Source of the DNA: Tumebacillus flagellatus
Lineage (GTDB): Bacteria > Bacillota > Bacilli > Tumebacillales > Tumebacillaceae
Length of the DNA: 64,000 nucleotides
Reading direction: 5' to 3'
NCBI RefSeq assembly: GCF_000714935.1
Contig: NZ_JMIR01000017.1
Coordinates: 1-64,000 of the forward strand
The position numbers and the translations under genes are program-made. This document shows positions 43,322 through 52,411 of the stretch, piece by piece (the stretch's first letter is position 1; each line of letters opens with the position of its first letter). The notes under the pieces are model-generated. The model was not told where the DNA came from and did not search any database. It saw only the letters and a program-made list of their open reading frames with translations.

Positions 43322-44663
43322 GAGCAGTTCCTCTTTCTGCAACTTGTTCGGAGGTTTCTCGCCCTTGACCGACAGCTTCGAGGTATTTGCCAAGCGCTTG
43401 TAATTCTTCCTCGTTTCCTGCGAAGGGCGGCATGAAGGAACGGGCTTGGTGCAGGTTTTTCACATAATTGGCGATGTTCTCTGCCGTCCAACCTTGCATT
43501 CGTTGGTTCATGGCCCGTTTTGAACGCCATCCGTCGACCGTATGGCACGTCATGCACTGTGCGGCAAACAACTCGCGACCCGCGGTTCTTTCATTGTCCG
43601 GCGTGACGTCGTGCACGGTTGTCCATTTTGCGGTTTTGAGAAACCCGTTGCGCTGGAAGGTATCCACTTGGTCGGTGCGGATGCCGTTTACGTACATGTA
43701 ATCGTAGATCACAAACGGTTTGCGAATCGTTTCCCGGATCATTTCAAACTCTCCGATGATTCCGACAGACAGGAAAGCTACAGTTACACTCAATGCGACC
43801 GGGACGCGGGACGGGGCTTTGTACAGGCCAATCCCGATGACCGCGATCAAAATTAACACGGTTACGTTGACCAGAACGAAAAACTCGTTTTGCATACCGG
43901 ATGCCCAAACGATCAAATTCGAGGCTTCCGACGGCAAGTTACAGCTGTACCAGATGGCGCCGACGATCAAGAAAGGGAAACAAAGCAAGACGATCTTGCC
44001 AAAATCTCGCAACAGCCCTGCGGCGTTGGCTTTGTTTTTGACACCCAGACGAATGAAGGGGGCAAACAGCCCGACACCCAGCGTCAACGCGACAAACGTT
44101 CGGAAAAACAGCGAAGGCAGCCACGTGGGGTTCACAAACGCATCCCAGAAGGAAAGCGTCGCGACCCACTTGCCGGGAGTCATCTGGCAGGCCAGAATCG
44201 CTGTGATGATCGTCATCGTCAGCCAAGAGGCCGCGACCAGTGCAATCCCGGTTCGGATGTGCAACTTTTTTTTCTCGCCTTTCCAACGATCCCACGTGTA
44301 GAAGTAGATGAGGATCAGCACGACCTCGGAAATGAACACGATCCACTCGGCGAACCAGGCCCAGTGGAAGATGCGAAGCAGCGACCCGATCGCATAAGGC
44401 TGAATGACGGTGGTGGAGAACCAAATTCCTACACCGGTCATCGCGCCGACGGTTGTGGTTACGATGAGAATCCATTTGCTCATCGTTCGAGCGGTGCGCT
44501 CTAATTCAGGATTGTTTGTGCGGTGCGCTTTTGCTTCCGTCCAAACCATCAAGACGGACCCGCCGATCGCGACGGCGTGGTTGATGACAACGTGTACGAT
44601 GGCAATGACCGCAATGAGGGTTCCGGCACCAAACCAAGGAAAGGTGATGACGGGAAACTCCAT
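43314..44663 (-). CDS. CydA-like oxidase subunit with C-terminal cytochrome c domain
   Basis: 449 residues. The membrane part (about 1-320) has first-helix histidines in VHVVINHAVAIGG, paired glutamates in FAEWIVFISEVV resembling the E99/E107 pair of CydA, and the FYTWDRW loop. After helix nine comes a periplasmic cytochrome c domain with CMTCH near residue 375 and methionine candidates in SFMPPFAGN. The CydA quinol loop is not evident. This recalls the group of bd-like oxidases with c-heme, whose electron donor is presumably a cytochrome c or cupredoxin. First gene of a two-gene operon. Confidence 0.75.
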   Translation of the reverse strand: MEFPVITFPWFGAGTLIAVIAIVHVVINHAVAIGGSVLMVWTEAKAHRTNNPELERTARTMSKWILIVTTTVGAMTGVGIWFSTTVIQPYAIGSLLRIFHWAWFAEWIVFISEVVLILIYFYTWDRWKGEKKKLHIRTGIALVAASWLTMTIITAILACQMTPGKWVATLSFWDAFVNPTWLPSLFFRTFVALTLGVGLFAPFIRLGVKNKANAAGLLRDFGKIVLLCFPFLIVGAIWYSCNLPSEASNLIVWASGMQNEFFVLVNVTVLILIAVIGIGLYKAPSRVPVALSVTVAFLSVGIIGEFEMIRETIRKPFVIYDYMYVNGIRTDQVDTFQRNGFLKTAKWTTVHDVTPDNERTAGRELFAAQCMTCHTVDGWRSKRAMNQRMQGWTAENIANYVKNLHQARSFMPPFAGNEEELQALGKYLEAVGQGRETSEQVAERGTAHE

Positions 44664-44881
44664 TTCTTTTCACTCCTTTGTTTACATGCAGTTGACAACG
44701 TCTCTCAGAATAGCATTGGATTGGGAAGAAGAGATGACCCGTTGGAGTGACTGACTCCTTAACGAATTTTGTCAACGCGGGGTCCAATGGGGCTATTGCT
44801 TGGCAGATTAGCCAGCATGGGCTATAGGAACAATGCTTGGAGCACGTTATGATGTAACCTGTGATGAAGGGAGCGATCGAT
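44664..44881. promoter_or_regulatory. Divergent promoter region between oxidase-like operon and two-component genes
   Basis: Contains a perfect 15-base palindrome GGAGTGACTGACTCC (44744-44758) and a distant inverted pair GTTGACA (about 44689) / TGTCAAC (about 44768). These are candidate binding sites for the response regulator encoded next door. Confidence 0.45.
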
Positions 44882-45748
44882 TTGACATATAAACAACTGA
44901 AATGGTTGATTCTCATCATTCCGACCGTTACCAACGGGATTTGGGAATATGTGAGGCATGCGTATCTACTGCCCTATATCTCGATGGATATGGGAAATTG
45001 GTTGTCTCCGCTGATCGTATTGGGGGTCACTCTAACGCTGTTGCTCGGCCTGTTCTCTCGACTGGAGCGTTTGCAAGACGAGCTGAACCAAGAACGGGCG
45101 GCGAAAGTGCGCCTGCAAGAGCGGGAGCAAATTGCGCGGGAGTTGCACGACGGGATCGCGCAGTCCCTGTTCCTGCTTTCTGTAAAAACCGATCAGTTGA
45201 AAAAACTGCAGCCCGGAATGGATGTCAACGTCGAAGGGGTAAAAGAAACGCTGCGGCGTGTGCACGATGACGTGCGGCAATCGATTTCAAACCTGCGCAA
45301 TCCGCCTCGGCTGGATGCGCTTCCGTGGGAACAGACCATCCAAGAGATGATCCAAGACTTTCGGTTGGCGACGGGAGCCGGTGTGAACGTCACGTGGGAA
45401 GTGCCGGAGGGGAGTCTGACGGCGAAGGAAAAAATTGAGCTCTCGAATACGTTGCGCGAGTTTCTTATGAATGTCCGCAAACATGCCGAAGCCTCCCGCG
45501 TCGAGGTAGAGTTTTCTCTCGGAGATGCAGGGGACAGTTGGGCACTTCGCGTCCGCGATGACGGCATCGGGTTCACGGAAGATCCGTTTCAGAAAGCGTC
45601 CTGTTATGGATTGCGCATGGTGAGGGAGCGTTCGGCGGAAATGAAGTGGGGGTTTGAAATTCGCCGGGATTCCGCGTGGACGGTGTTGGAAGTGAGAAAG
45701 GGGGGACGGGTTTATGAACCAAATCTTTCGCGTGCTGATTGCGGATGA
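44882..45748 (+). CDS. Sensor histidine kinase of the NarL/DegS (HisKA_3) type
   Basis: 288 residues. Two N-terminal membrane helices (about 5-22 and 38-58) with only a short external loop, then a coiled coil, the phospho-acceptor QIARELHDGIAQSLFLLS, the N-box FLMNVRKHAEAS and the G-box VRDDGIGF. The tiny external loop suggests sensing within the membrane or of electron flow rather than a large ligand. TTG at 44882 with AAGGGAG at eight bases is preferred to GTG 44861. It overlaps the regulator gene by 35 bases. Confidence 0.88.
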   Translation: MTYKQLKWLILIIPTVTNGIWEYVRHAYLLPYISMDMGNWLSPLIVLGVTLTLLLGLFSRLERLQDELNQERAAKVRLQEREQIARELHDGIAQSLFLLSVKTDQLKKLQPGMDVNVEGVKETLRRVHDDVRQSISNLRNPPRLDALPWEQTIQEMIQDFRLATGAGVNVTWEVPEGSLTAKEKIELSNTLREFLMNVRKHAEASRVEVEFSLGDAGDSWALRVRDDGIGFTEDPFQKASCYGLRMVRERSAEMKWGFEIRRDSAWTVLEVRKGGRVYEPNLSRADCG

Positions 45749-46361
45749 CTCGGAGCATGCGCGGGAAGGGATCCGCTATATCTTAAGCACAGACCCGCGA
45801 TTTGAAATTATCGGAGAAGCTTGTAACGGTCTGCAAGCGTTGGAGATGACCGAGAGTTTGATGCCCGATCTGATTCTCATGGACATCAACATGCCGGTGA
45901 TGAACGGATTGGACACCACCAAGGAGATCAAGATTCGGTATCCCTACGTAAAAATCGTGGTGATCACCGTCTCAGACGACGTTTCGTATCTGTTTGAAGC
46001 GTTGAAAAAAGGTGCGCAAGGGTATTTGCAAAAAAACCTGAACCCGCAATCATGGGTGGAATATTTGGTCTCCGTGGTGATGGATGAAGTGCCGATGACT
46101 CGTGGATTGGCAACGAAATTGCTTGAGGAGTTTATTGAAGTGGAGCGCCGGCCAAGCAAGAAAAACCCGCTTTCCAGCCGCGAGCAGGATATCTTGAAGC
46201 ACGTGGCAACAGGGTACACCAACCGCAGGATTGCCGAAGAACTCTCCATCTCCGAAAATACAGTGAAAAATCATCTAAAAAACATCCTGCAAAAACTCCA
46301 CTTGGAAAACCGCGTGCAACTCACCAATTATGCGCATGAGCAAGGGTGGATTCAAAAATAG
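45714..46361 (+). CDS. Response regulator, NarL/FixJ family
   Basis: 215 residues. Receiver domain with ADDSEH acidic pair, phospho-acceptor in LILMDINMPVMNG and Lys in LKKGAQGYL; C-terminal LuxR-type helix-turn-helix (LSSREQDILKHVATGYTNRR, ENTVKNHLKNIL). ATG 45714 behind AAAGGGGGGAC. Translationally coupled to the kinase. Likely controls the divergent oxidase-like operon and the following lipoprotein. Confidence 0.93.
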   Translation: MNQIFRVLIADDSEHAREGIRYILSTDPRFEIIGEACNGLQALEMTESLMPDLILMDINMPVMNGLDTTKEIKIRYPYVKIVVITVSDDVSYLFEALKKGAQGYLQKNLNPQSWVEYLVSVVMDEVPMTRGLATKLLEEFIEVERRPSKKNPLSSREQDILKHVATGYTNRRIAEELSISENTVKNHLKNILQKLHLENRVQLTNYAHEQGWIQK

Positions 46362-46378
46362 AACTTGAGGAGAAGAAG

Positions 46379-46792
46379 ATGAACATGAAACCATATCTGT
46401 TGTGCGCAGCCGTTGCGCTCTCATCGATCTTGTTAACCGCTTGCGGCGGCGAAATGGACCATGATCACATGATGATGCATGAGACGAACGGCACTGTGAA
46501 AAAAATGGACATTTCCTTTGAAACGAACCCGCAGTCGCTCGCTGTAAACCAAGAGGGGACGCTCAAGGCCAACGTTTCGGCAGGCGGCAAGCCGGTTTCT
46601 GATGCGACTGTGGAGATCGAGACATGGGCGGACGGAGACAACAATCATGAAACGACCAAAGGCAAATCGGACAAACAAGGCGGTTATACCGTCCAAAAGA
46701 AATTCAACAAAGCGGGTAAGTACCACGCGACGGTGCACGTCACCACCAGCGAACTGCATCAGATGCCCACGTTCGAGTTTACGGTAGAGTAA
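46379..46792 (+). CDS. FixH/YtkA-like lipoprotein
   Basis: 137 residues. Lipoprotein signal with lipobox LLTACGG near residue 21, then a His/Met-rich segment MDHDHMMMHETNG and a YtkA/FixH-type beta-sandwich (ISFETNPQSLAVNQEGTL to YHATVHVTTSELH). This family is tied to metal handling and oxidase assembly; the His/Met stretch suggests copper binding. It starts 17 bases after the response regulator. ATG 46379 with TGAGGAG. Confidence 0.85.
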   Translation: MNMKPYLLCAAVALSSILLTACGGEMDHDHMMMHETNGTVKKMDISFETNPQSLAVNQEGTLKANVSAGGKPVSDATVEIETWADGDNNHETTKGKSDKQGGYTVQKKFNKAGKYHATVHVTTSELHQMPTFEFTVE

Positions 46793-46850
46793 GAGTCGAG
46801 AAGCAAAAATTTGACATGTGTACCCTTTAGGGGATGGATGTCGGAACCAA

Positions 46851-47390
46851 TCAGCCGGAATTTTTTGATTGATGGGCCAAGAGATAGAGAGACATCAAAT
46901 GCTTTTTGTCCCGCTCTCCGTCCAGTGGCTTCCGAAACTCTTGCCGGGCGCCGTCTTCCGCGAGGCCTTGTTCGAGCGCGCTTTGCAAGAGAGAGTATGC
47001 CCGAATTTGTAAGAGCTCTCGGACATCCTCGCGGCTGAACACCTTCTGTTGGTCCGCTTTTTCCTTCAGGCGATGAATCAAAAGTTGCTTCCGAATTTCT
47101 CGACTGTCGGATGCGCTCCGAATCCTCTCGACCTGCTCCGGTGCCAGCCTGTTTTGTTTGATCAGTTGCACCCAAACGCTTTCCAGCACCAGATTTTGAT
47201 CGGGCAGATAGAGGTCGAGAATTTCCTCAAACAGCTCTGTGGAGAGGGGAATTGTTTCGGTCAGCAATGTGGTCGAGTAATACCTCCAGAGGGCATGCTC
47301 AATGTCGTTTTTTTGATCGGAACCAAGCTGGACCCGCTGTTGAAAAAGCTCTTTCAACGCGACTGGACTCAAACTCTCGAAATCGTTCAA
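46851..47390 (-). CDS. Unknown helical protein, 179 residues
   Basis: Soluble, Leu/Glu/Gln-rich and almost wholly helical by composition. TTG start at 47390 behind AAGGGAGG. The gene is leftward between two copper-related rightward genes. No motif or family recognised. Confidence 0.65.
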   Translation of the reverse strand: MNDFESLSPVALKELFQQRVQLGSDQKNDIEHALWRYYSTTLLTETIPLSTELFEEILDLYLPDQNLVLESVWVQLIKQNRLAPEQVERIRSASDSREIRKQLLIHRLKEKADQQKVFSREDVRELLQIRAYSLLQSALEQGLAEDGARQEFRKPLDGERDKKHLMSLYLLAHQSKNSG

Positions 47391-47490
47391 TAGTAAAAGC
47401 CTCCCTTCGCTTCTGTATCCTATTTCGATGGGAAATGGATGGAACCTCCATCGCAGGGAAAACTACCTCTCAAAAGGAGGTCTGCCCGCG

Positions 47491-47958
47491 ATGAACTACA
47501 GACGTTGCCGCAACTGGTTGCTGGGCGCGACGGTCGTCCTGTTCGCTGCTGCGCTGACAGCGCCGGACTACGTGCGCGCCGAGACGCAAACCTATACGCA
47601 TACGGCGCACATCGCCGAGAAAAAAGCCGAACCCAAGCAAGAGTTCTGGATCGTCACCAACGAGATCAAGTCCGCCGCCAAAGACGGCGTGCCGGAGATG
47701 GAAGTGTACCGCTGGGACCCCGGGTTTTTGGTGGTGCAGCGGGGAAAGCCGGTCGCCCTGCATTTTTACGGGGTCAAAGGCAAATCCCATCCGTTTGAAA
47801 TCCAAGGTCTCGGTATCAAAGGCGATGTCCAAAAAGGCAAAGTCACCACCGTTACCTTCACCCCGGACCAAGCCGGCACGTTCCCGGTCGTCTGCCTCAC
47901 TCACCCGACGATCAACCAAAACGGACCGATGATCGGTTATCTACGCGTGGAAGACTAA
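47491..47958 (+). CDS. Secreted cupredoxin-domain protein
   Basis: 155 residues: signal peptide to about 31 (LLGATVVLFAAALTAPDYVRA), then a cupredoxin fold. Copper-ligand candidates are His in KGKSHPFEI, then Cys and His in VVCLTHP and Met in NGPMIGY. This gives a His-Cys-His-Met set, though the Cys-to-Met distance (12) is longer than in classical blue copper proteins. A plausible electron carrier for the cytochrome c-bearing oxidase-like complex or for a lost nitrous oxide reductase. AAAGGAGGT precedes the ATG. Confidence 0.85.
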   Translation: MNYRRCRNWLLGATVVLFAAALTAPDYVRAETQTYTHTAHIAEKKAEPKQEFWIVTNEIKSAAKDGVPEMEVYRWDPGFLVVQRGKPVALHFYGVKGKSHPFEIQGLGIKGDVQKGKVTTVTFTPDQAGTFPVVCLTHPTINQNGPMIGYLRVED

Positions 47959-48009
47959 GCACCAGGGGCATAAATTTTTGTGAACATCTTCGAATGTTAC
48001 AGCGAGAGC

Positions 48010-48048
48010 AGCCATAGCTCGGTATCAAACCGGGCTATGGTTTTTTTG
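48010..48048 (+). terminator. Terminator after the cupredoxin gene
   Basis: CCATAGCTCGGT pairs with ACCGGGCTATGG over 12 bases, followed by seven T residues. Confidence 0.85.
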
Positions 48049-48191
48049 TTGTATTTGGAATCGTGCATGAGATTCGCGTGAAGATGATCTTCTTTTTAAT
48101 TCGTAACAAATATAGCCTAGTAGGGTCATTCACGATTTGCTCTTATTGATTTACCATGAGTATGCCATGAATAAAGTAAGGGGTGCATGAG

Positions 48192-49793
48192 TTGAAAACA
48201 ACACATAAGAAATTTGCGGTGCTCCTTTTGACAGCGACCGCATTGCTCGCGGGCTGTACAAGCAAAGAGTATGCGGTCGATTCCTCCGCAGCCAACAGCC
48301 AAGCTTTGAACTTCGCGTGGAATGCGGACATCGGGGATCTCAACCCCCATCTATATGCGCCGAGTCAATGGTTCGCTCAAGCGATGGTCTTCGAGCCTTT
48401 GGTGCAGTACGGAGAGGGCGGCAAGGTGCTGCCGGCGCTGGCGGAGACTTGGGACGTTTCTCTGGATGGAAAGTCGTACACCTTCCATCTGCGCAAAAAC
48501 GTGCAGTTTTCCGACGGGAGCCCGTTCGATGCCAAGATCGTCAAAAAGAACTTCGACGCGGTGCTCGCCAACAAGGAAAAACATGATTGGTTGGAGTTAA
48601 TCAATGAGATTTCCAGCACTGAGGCGGTCGATACAGATACGTTTCGACTGAACCTGAAGAATCCGTACTATCCGGTGCTGCAAGAACTGGCGTTGGTTCG
48701 TCCGCTTCGCTTCCTCGGGGAGGCAGGGTTCGCGGACGACGGGACCACAGCGAAAGGCATCAAAAAACCAATCGGCACCGGACCTTGGGTGTTGAGCGAG
48801 TACAAAAAGGACGATCACGCGGTGTTCACCCGCAATGAGCATTACTGGGGGACCAAGCCGAAGCTGGAAAAAGTAACGGTAAAAATTATCCCTGATGCGG
48901 AGTCCCGCGTGTTGGCATTCCAAAAAGGAGAGGTCGATCTGTTGTTCGGAAGCGGGCAGATCTCGACCGACTCGTTCAAGATGCTGCAGGACAAAGGCAA
49001 CTATGAGACCAAAGTCTCGGAACCGTTGGCAACACGTGTTCTGGCGGTCAATTCCAATCGGGGCGCGACGAAGGACTTGAATGTTCGACAAGCGCTGGAA
49101 TACGGTTTCGATAAAAAGACGTTGATCGATAAGGTTTTCTACGGATATGAAAAACAAGCCGACACGTTATTTTCACCGAATTTTCCATATTGCGATCTGA
49201 ACCTAAAACCCTATGGATACGACGTGGAGAAAGCGAAGCAGTTGCTGGACGCGGCCGGATGGAGACTGCCAGCGGGAAAAAGCGTCCGCGAAAAGGAGGG
49301 GCAACCGCTCAGTTTGGATCTCGGATACGACAGCGGCGACCAAGTGCAAAAGACGATCGCAGAGTTTACACAGGGCAACTTGAGTAAGCTCGGCATTCAA
49401 GTGAACCTGATCGGCGAAGAATACCAGACGCACGTGAAGCGGCAGATGAGCGGCGAGTTCAATCTCATCTTCAGCGAAACGTGGGGTGCCCCGTATGATC
49501 CGCATACGGTCGTCGGGTCGATGCGCGAGCCTTCTCACGCGGACTACCAAGCACAGGCGGGGTTGGCAATGAAAAAGGAGCTTGATCAACAGATCACGCG
49601 TGTGCTGGTAACGACCGAAGAGACGGAACGCCAGAATCTGTATCGTTCGATTCTCACCACGCTGCACGAGCAGGCCGTTTACCTTCCGATCTCGTACATG
49701 GAGAACGTGGCGGTCGCTCGGAAGCAAGTCACGGGCGTGAACTTCCTGCCGACGCAGTACGAAGTTCCGTTCAGCACCATCGAACTCAAGTGA
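48192..49793 (+). CDS. nikA: Nickel/metallophore ABC importer, substrate-binding lipoprotein (NikA-like)
   Basis: 533 residues. Lipobox LLAGC near residue 20. Long stretches agree by eye with E. coli NikA: GDLNPHLYAPSQWFAQAMVFEPL, LQELALVRPLRFL, GIKKPIGTGPWVL, WGAPYDPHTVVGSM and AVYLPISYM. The arginine in VRPLRFL corresponds to the NikA residue that contacts the carboxylate metallophore. NikA and CntA proteins bind Ni, Co or Zn complexed by His or small aminocarboxylate ligands. TTG 48192 with GGGGTG is preferred to GTG 48183. First of seven genes with coupled or overlapping ends. Confidence 0.9.
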   Translation: MKTTHKKFAVLLLTATALLAGCTSKEYAVDSSAANSQALNFAWNADIGDLNPHLYAPSQWFAQAMVFEPLVQYGEGGKVLPALAETWDVSLDGKSYTFHLRKNVQFSDGSPFDAKIVKKNFDAVLANKEKHDWLELINEISSTEAVDTDTFRLNLKNPYYPVLQELALVRPLRFLGEAGFADDGTTAKGIKKPIGTGPWVLSEYKKDDHAVFTRNEHYWGTKPKLEKVTVKIIPDAESRVLAFQKGEVDLLFGSGQISTDSFKMLQDKGNYETKVSEPLATRVLAVNSNRGATKDLNVRQALEYGFDKKTLIDKVFYGYEKQADTLFSPNFPYCDLNLKPYGYDVEKAKQLLDAAGWRLPAGKSVREKEGQPLSLDLGYDSGDQVQKTIAEFTQGNLSKLGIQVNLIGEEYQTHVKRQMSGEFNLIFSETWGAPYDPHTVVGSMREPSHADYQAQAGLAMKKELDQQITRVLVTTEETERQNLYRSILTTLHEQAVYLPISYMENVAVARKQVTGVNFLPTQYEVPFSTIELK

Positions 49794-49800
49794 TGCTCTC

Positions 49801-50748
49801 ATGTGGAGAGTTATTGCGTTTCGATTCGTTGGAGGCATACCGTTGTTGGCGGCCGCCTCGTTGGTGACGTTCCTGCTGGTCCATCTCGTGCCTGTCGATC
49901 CGGCCGAAGCCTATCTGCAGGCGTCGAAAATTCCAGTGACGCCTTCGGCGGTCGCTGCTGCGCGGATGGAACTCGGTTTGGATCAGCCTTGGGCAGTGCA
50001 GTTCGCAAACTGGTTGTGGAGGGTGCTGCACGCCGACTTCGGGTTCTCGTATCTTTCCAGACAGCCCGTTTGGCAGGAAATGATGACGCACATGCCCGCC
50101 ACGCTGGAGCTGACGGCCGCCGCCATATGCTGGGTGATGATGCTTGCCCTGCCGATCGGGATCTATACGGCGCTCAAGCGCGGTACGTTGGCGGATCAGG
50201 CGGGGCGGCTGTTTGCTTACATCGGCGCTTCCCTGCCGAGTTATTGGATCGGCTATCTTTTGCTCTACGCGTTTGCTCTACGATGGAACCTGCTACCTGT
50301 AACCGGCAGCGGAACCTTCGCTCATCTGCTGCTTCCGTCCTTTACGTTGGCGCTTGGGCACATCGCGATCGTTTCCCGCTTGTTGCGCTCCACTTTGCTG
50401 GAGGAATTAAACAAGCCCTATGTTTTGTATGCGCGTGCACGAGGGTTGCATGAGCGAACCATCTTTTGGCGGCATGTGTTGCGGCATGCGCTCGCGCCTG
50501 TCGTGACCGCAATCGGAATGAGCGCCGGACATTTGCTGGCCGGTGCGGTTTTGGTGGAGAACGTGTTCGCTTGGCCGGGACTGGGACGTTATTTTGTTAC
50601 TGCTGTCTTCTCCAGGGACTATCCGGTTATCCAATGCTACGTGCTGCTGTTGACAGCGATGTTCGTCGGGGCCAACTTGTTGGTTGATGTTGTGCAGATC
50701 ATGCTGAACCCGCGTCTGCATGCGGTGAAAGGGGGCTCGCGAAGATGA
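49801..50748 (+). CDS. nikB: ABC importer permease (NikB-like)
   Basis: 315 residues, six helices of the dipeptide/nickel permease family. The coupling-helix region RARGLHERTIFWRHVLRHAL is typical, and the ATG at 49801 lies seven bases after nikA. Forms the channel with the next gene. Confidence 0.9.
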   Translation: MWRVIAFRFVGGIPLLAAASLVTFLLVHLVPVDPAEAYLQASKIPVTPSAVAAARMELGLDQPWAVQFANWLWRVLHADFGFSYLSRQPVWQEMMTHMPATLELTAAAICWVMMLALPIGIYTALKRGTLADQAGRLFAYIGASLPSYWIGYLLLYAFALRWNLLPVTGSGTFAHLLLPSFTLALGHIAIVSRLLRSTLLEELNKPYVLYARARGLHERTIFWRHVLRHALAPVVTAIGMSAGHLLAGAVLVENVFAWPGLGRYFVTAVFSRDYPVIQCYVLLLTAMFVGANLLVDVVQIMLNPRLHAVKGGSRR

Positions 50749-51593
50749 GAGTCTTTTGGCGCAACCTTTGGAAGCGGCATGAAGCGCGCGTTGGCGGAAT
50801 CATACTCAGCTTGGTCCTGTTGGCGGCTTTGTTTGCCCCCTGGTTGGCTCCACATGATCCGACTGCCATTGACCTTAGCTTGAAACTGCAGGGCCCCAGC
50901 TGGGACTACCCGCTCGGAACAGATCATCTCGGCCGCTGCGTGTTGTCCCGTCTGCTGTATGGAGCTCAAGTCTCTGTAGGAGTTGCAGTGTTGGTGATGG
51001 GCGTCACCATGTTGCTGTCGCTTGCAATCGGATTGCTCGCCGGGTATGCGGGCGGATGGATCGACGCGGTTCTGATGCGAATCTGCGATGTCTTGCTGGC
51101 TTTCCCGAGCCTTGTCCTTGCACTGGTCTTGGCGGGGTTGCTTGGCCAAGGACTGTTTAACATGATTCTCGCGCTGATTCTCGTGCAATGGGTAGGGTAC
51201 GCACGGATCATTCGCGGCTTGGTTATGGAAGCGAGGCAGCGTTTGTACGTACAATACGCCCGCGTGGCGGGCACTTCTCCTCTTCGAATCATGACGAGCC
51301 ACCTGTTGCCCGGTCTTTTGCCGCAAGTGATGGTGCTTGCTTCCTTGGATCTTGGTTCGGTCATCCTGTCAATGGCGGGCTTGTCGTTCCTTGGCTTGGG
51401 CGCGCAGCCTCCGACAGCGGAGTGGGGGGGAATGATTTCCGACAGCAAGGCGTATCTGCTCGGTCATCCCTTGCTGATGGCGGCGCCTGGTTTCATGATT
51501 GTGTTGGTCGTGATGGCGTTCAATCTGTTGGGAGATGCGTTGCAAGATTCTTTTGATCCAACGCGCCAAGGTGGTGAACTGGATGGAGCCTGA
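50745..51593 (+). CDS. nikC: ABC importer permease (NikC-like)
   Basis: 282 residues, OppC/NikC type: N-terminal RHEARVGGIILSLVLLAALFAPWLAPHDP segment, YPLGTDHLGR, coupling region QYARVAGTSPLRIMTSHLLPG, and the conserved FLGLGAQPPTAEWGGMI. Overlaps nikB by four bases. Confidence 0.92.
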   Translation: MRVFWRNLWKRHEARVGGIILSLVLLAALFAPWLAPHDPTAIDLSLKLQGPSWDYPLGTDHLGRCVLSRLLYGAQVSVGVAVLVMGVTMLLSLAIGLLAGYAGGWIDAVLMRICDVLLAFPSLVLALVLAGLLGQGLFNMILALILVQWVGYARIIRGLVMEARQRLYVQYARVAGTSPLRIMTSHLLPGLLPQVMVLASLDLGSVILSMAGLSFLGLGAQPPTAEWGGMISDSKAYLLGHPLLMAAPGFMIVLVVMAFNLLGDALQDSFDPTRQGGELDGA

Positions 51594-52380
51594 AGCATTG
51601 TTGCATGTCCAAGATTTGAAAGTGGGGGTGCGAGTCGGAAAACGGATGAAGTTTGTCATTGAGGAGGTCTCCTTGATGATCCGACGAGGGGAGGTTCTGG
51701 GTCTGGTCGGGGAGAGCGGAAGCGGGAAGTCGTTGATTTGTGCTGCTCTATTGGGTCTGCTTCCGCCAGCGGCCGATGTGCAGGCGGGTCAAGTCTTGCT
51801 GGAGAGCATCGATCTTTTGCGTCTGCCGCCGAAACGTTTACGTCAGATTCGGGGTGCGCAGATCGCGTTCATCCCGCAGAATCCGATGACCGCTTGCAAC
51901 CCCTCCTTGACGATTGGCCAGCATTTCCTGGAGACGTTGCGCGCGCATGGCAACAGCGGGTCTAAGCGGGAGAGGCTTGAATGTGCAGTCGCCATACTGG
52001 AGCAGGTCGGACTGCCGCGTGCCGGTCAGATCGTCGGGCTCTATCCGTTTGAACTTAGCGGCGGCATGTTGCAGCGGGTGTTGATCGCGTTGGCTGCTGT
52101 CCTGCAGCCGAAGGTGCTGGTCGCAGACGAGCCGACAACAGCGCTTGACCCGGACAATCAAGAGTTGGTGTTGTCATGCCTGCGGAACTTGTGCGCGGAG
52201 CATAAGATGGGAATGCTGCTCGTCTCGCACGACTTGCATTTGCTGAGTCGCTGCGCTCGGCAAACGGCAGTCTTGCATACGGGACGGATCGTGGAGAGCG
52301 GGTTGTTGTGCGATGTGATGCGCGATCCCCAGCATGCATTCACCCGCGCGTTGGTCAACGCTGCAGTCTCGAAGGTGTAG
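51583..52380 (+). CDS. nikD: ABC importer ATPase (NikD-like)
   Basis: 265 residues. Walker A GESGSGKSL, QIAFIPQNPMTACNPSLTIG (Q-loop), signature LSGGMLQR, Walker B KVLVADEPTTALD and H-loop LVSHDL. ATG at 51583 behind AAGGTGGT; overlaps nikC by 11 bases. Confidence 0.9.
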   Translation: MEPEALLHVQDLKVGVRVGKRMKFVIEEVSLMIRRGEVLGLVGESGSGKSLICAALLGLLPPAADVQAGQVLLESIDLLRLPPKRLRQIRGAQIAFIPQNPMTACNPSLTIGQHFLETLRAHGNSGSKRERLECAVAILEQVGLPRAGQIVGLYPFELSGGMLQRVLIALAAVLQPKVLVADEPTTALDPDNQELVLSCLRNLCAEHKMGMLLVSHDLHLLSRCARQTAVLHTGRIVESGLLCDVMRDPQHAFTRALVNAAVSKV

Positions 52381-52402
52381 AAGGTGTAGAAGGTGTAGAA
52401 GG
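52371..52402 (+). repeat. Nine-base tandem repeat spanning the nikD stop
   Basis: GAAGGTGTA occurs three times in tandem (52371-52397) with a partial fourth. The nikD stop codon TAG is part of the repeat, and further in-frame copies of TAG follow. Confidence 0.85.
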
Positions 52403-52411
52403 AGGGGCGGC

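Noticed and set aside
48060-48191. Possible Zur or Fur box upstream of nikA (ATTCGTAAC half-site)
   Set aside because: Only a half-site resembling Zur is present with no inverted partner; too weak to report as an operator.
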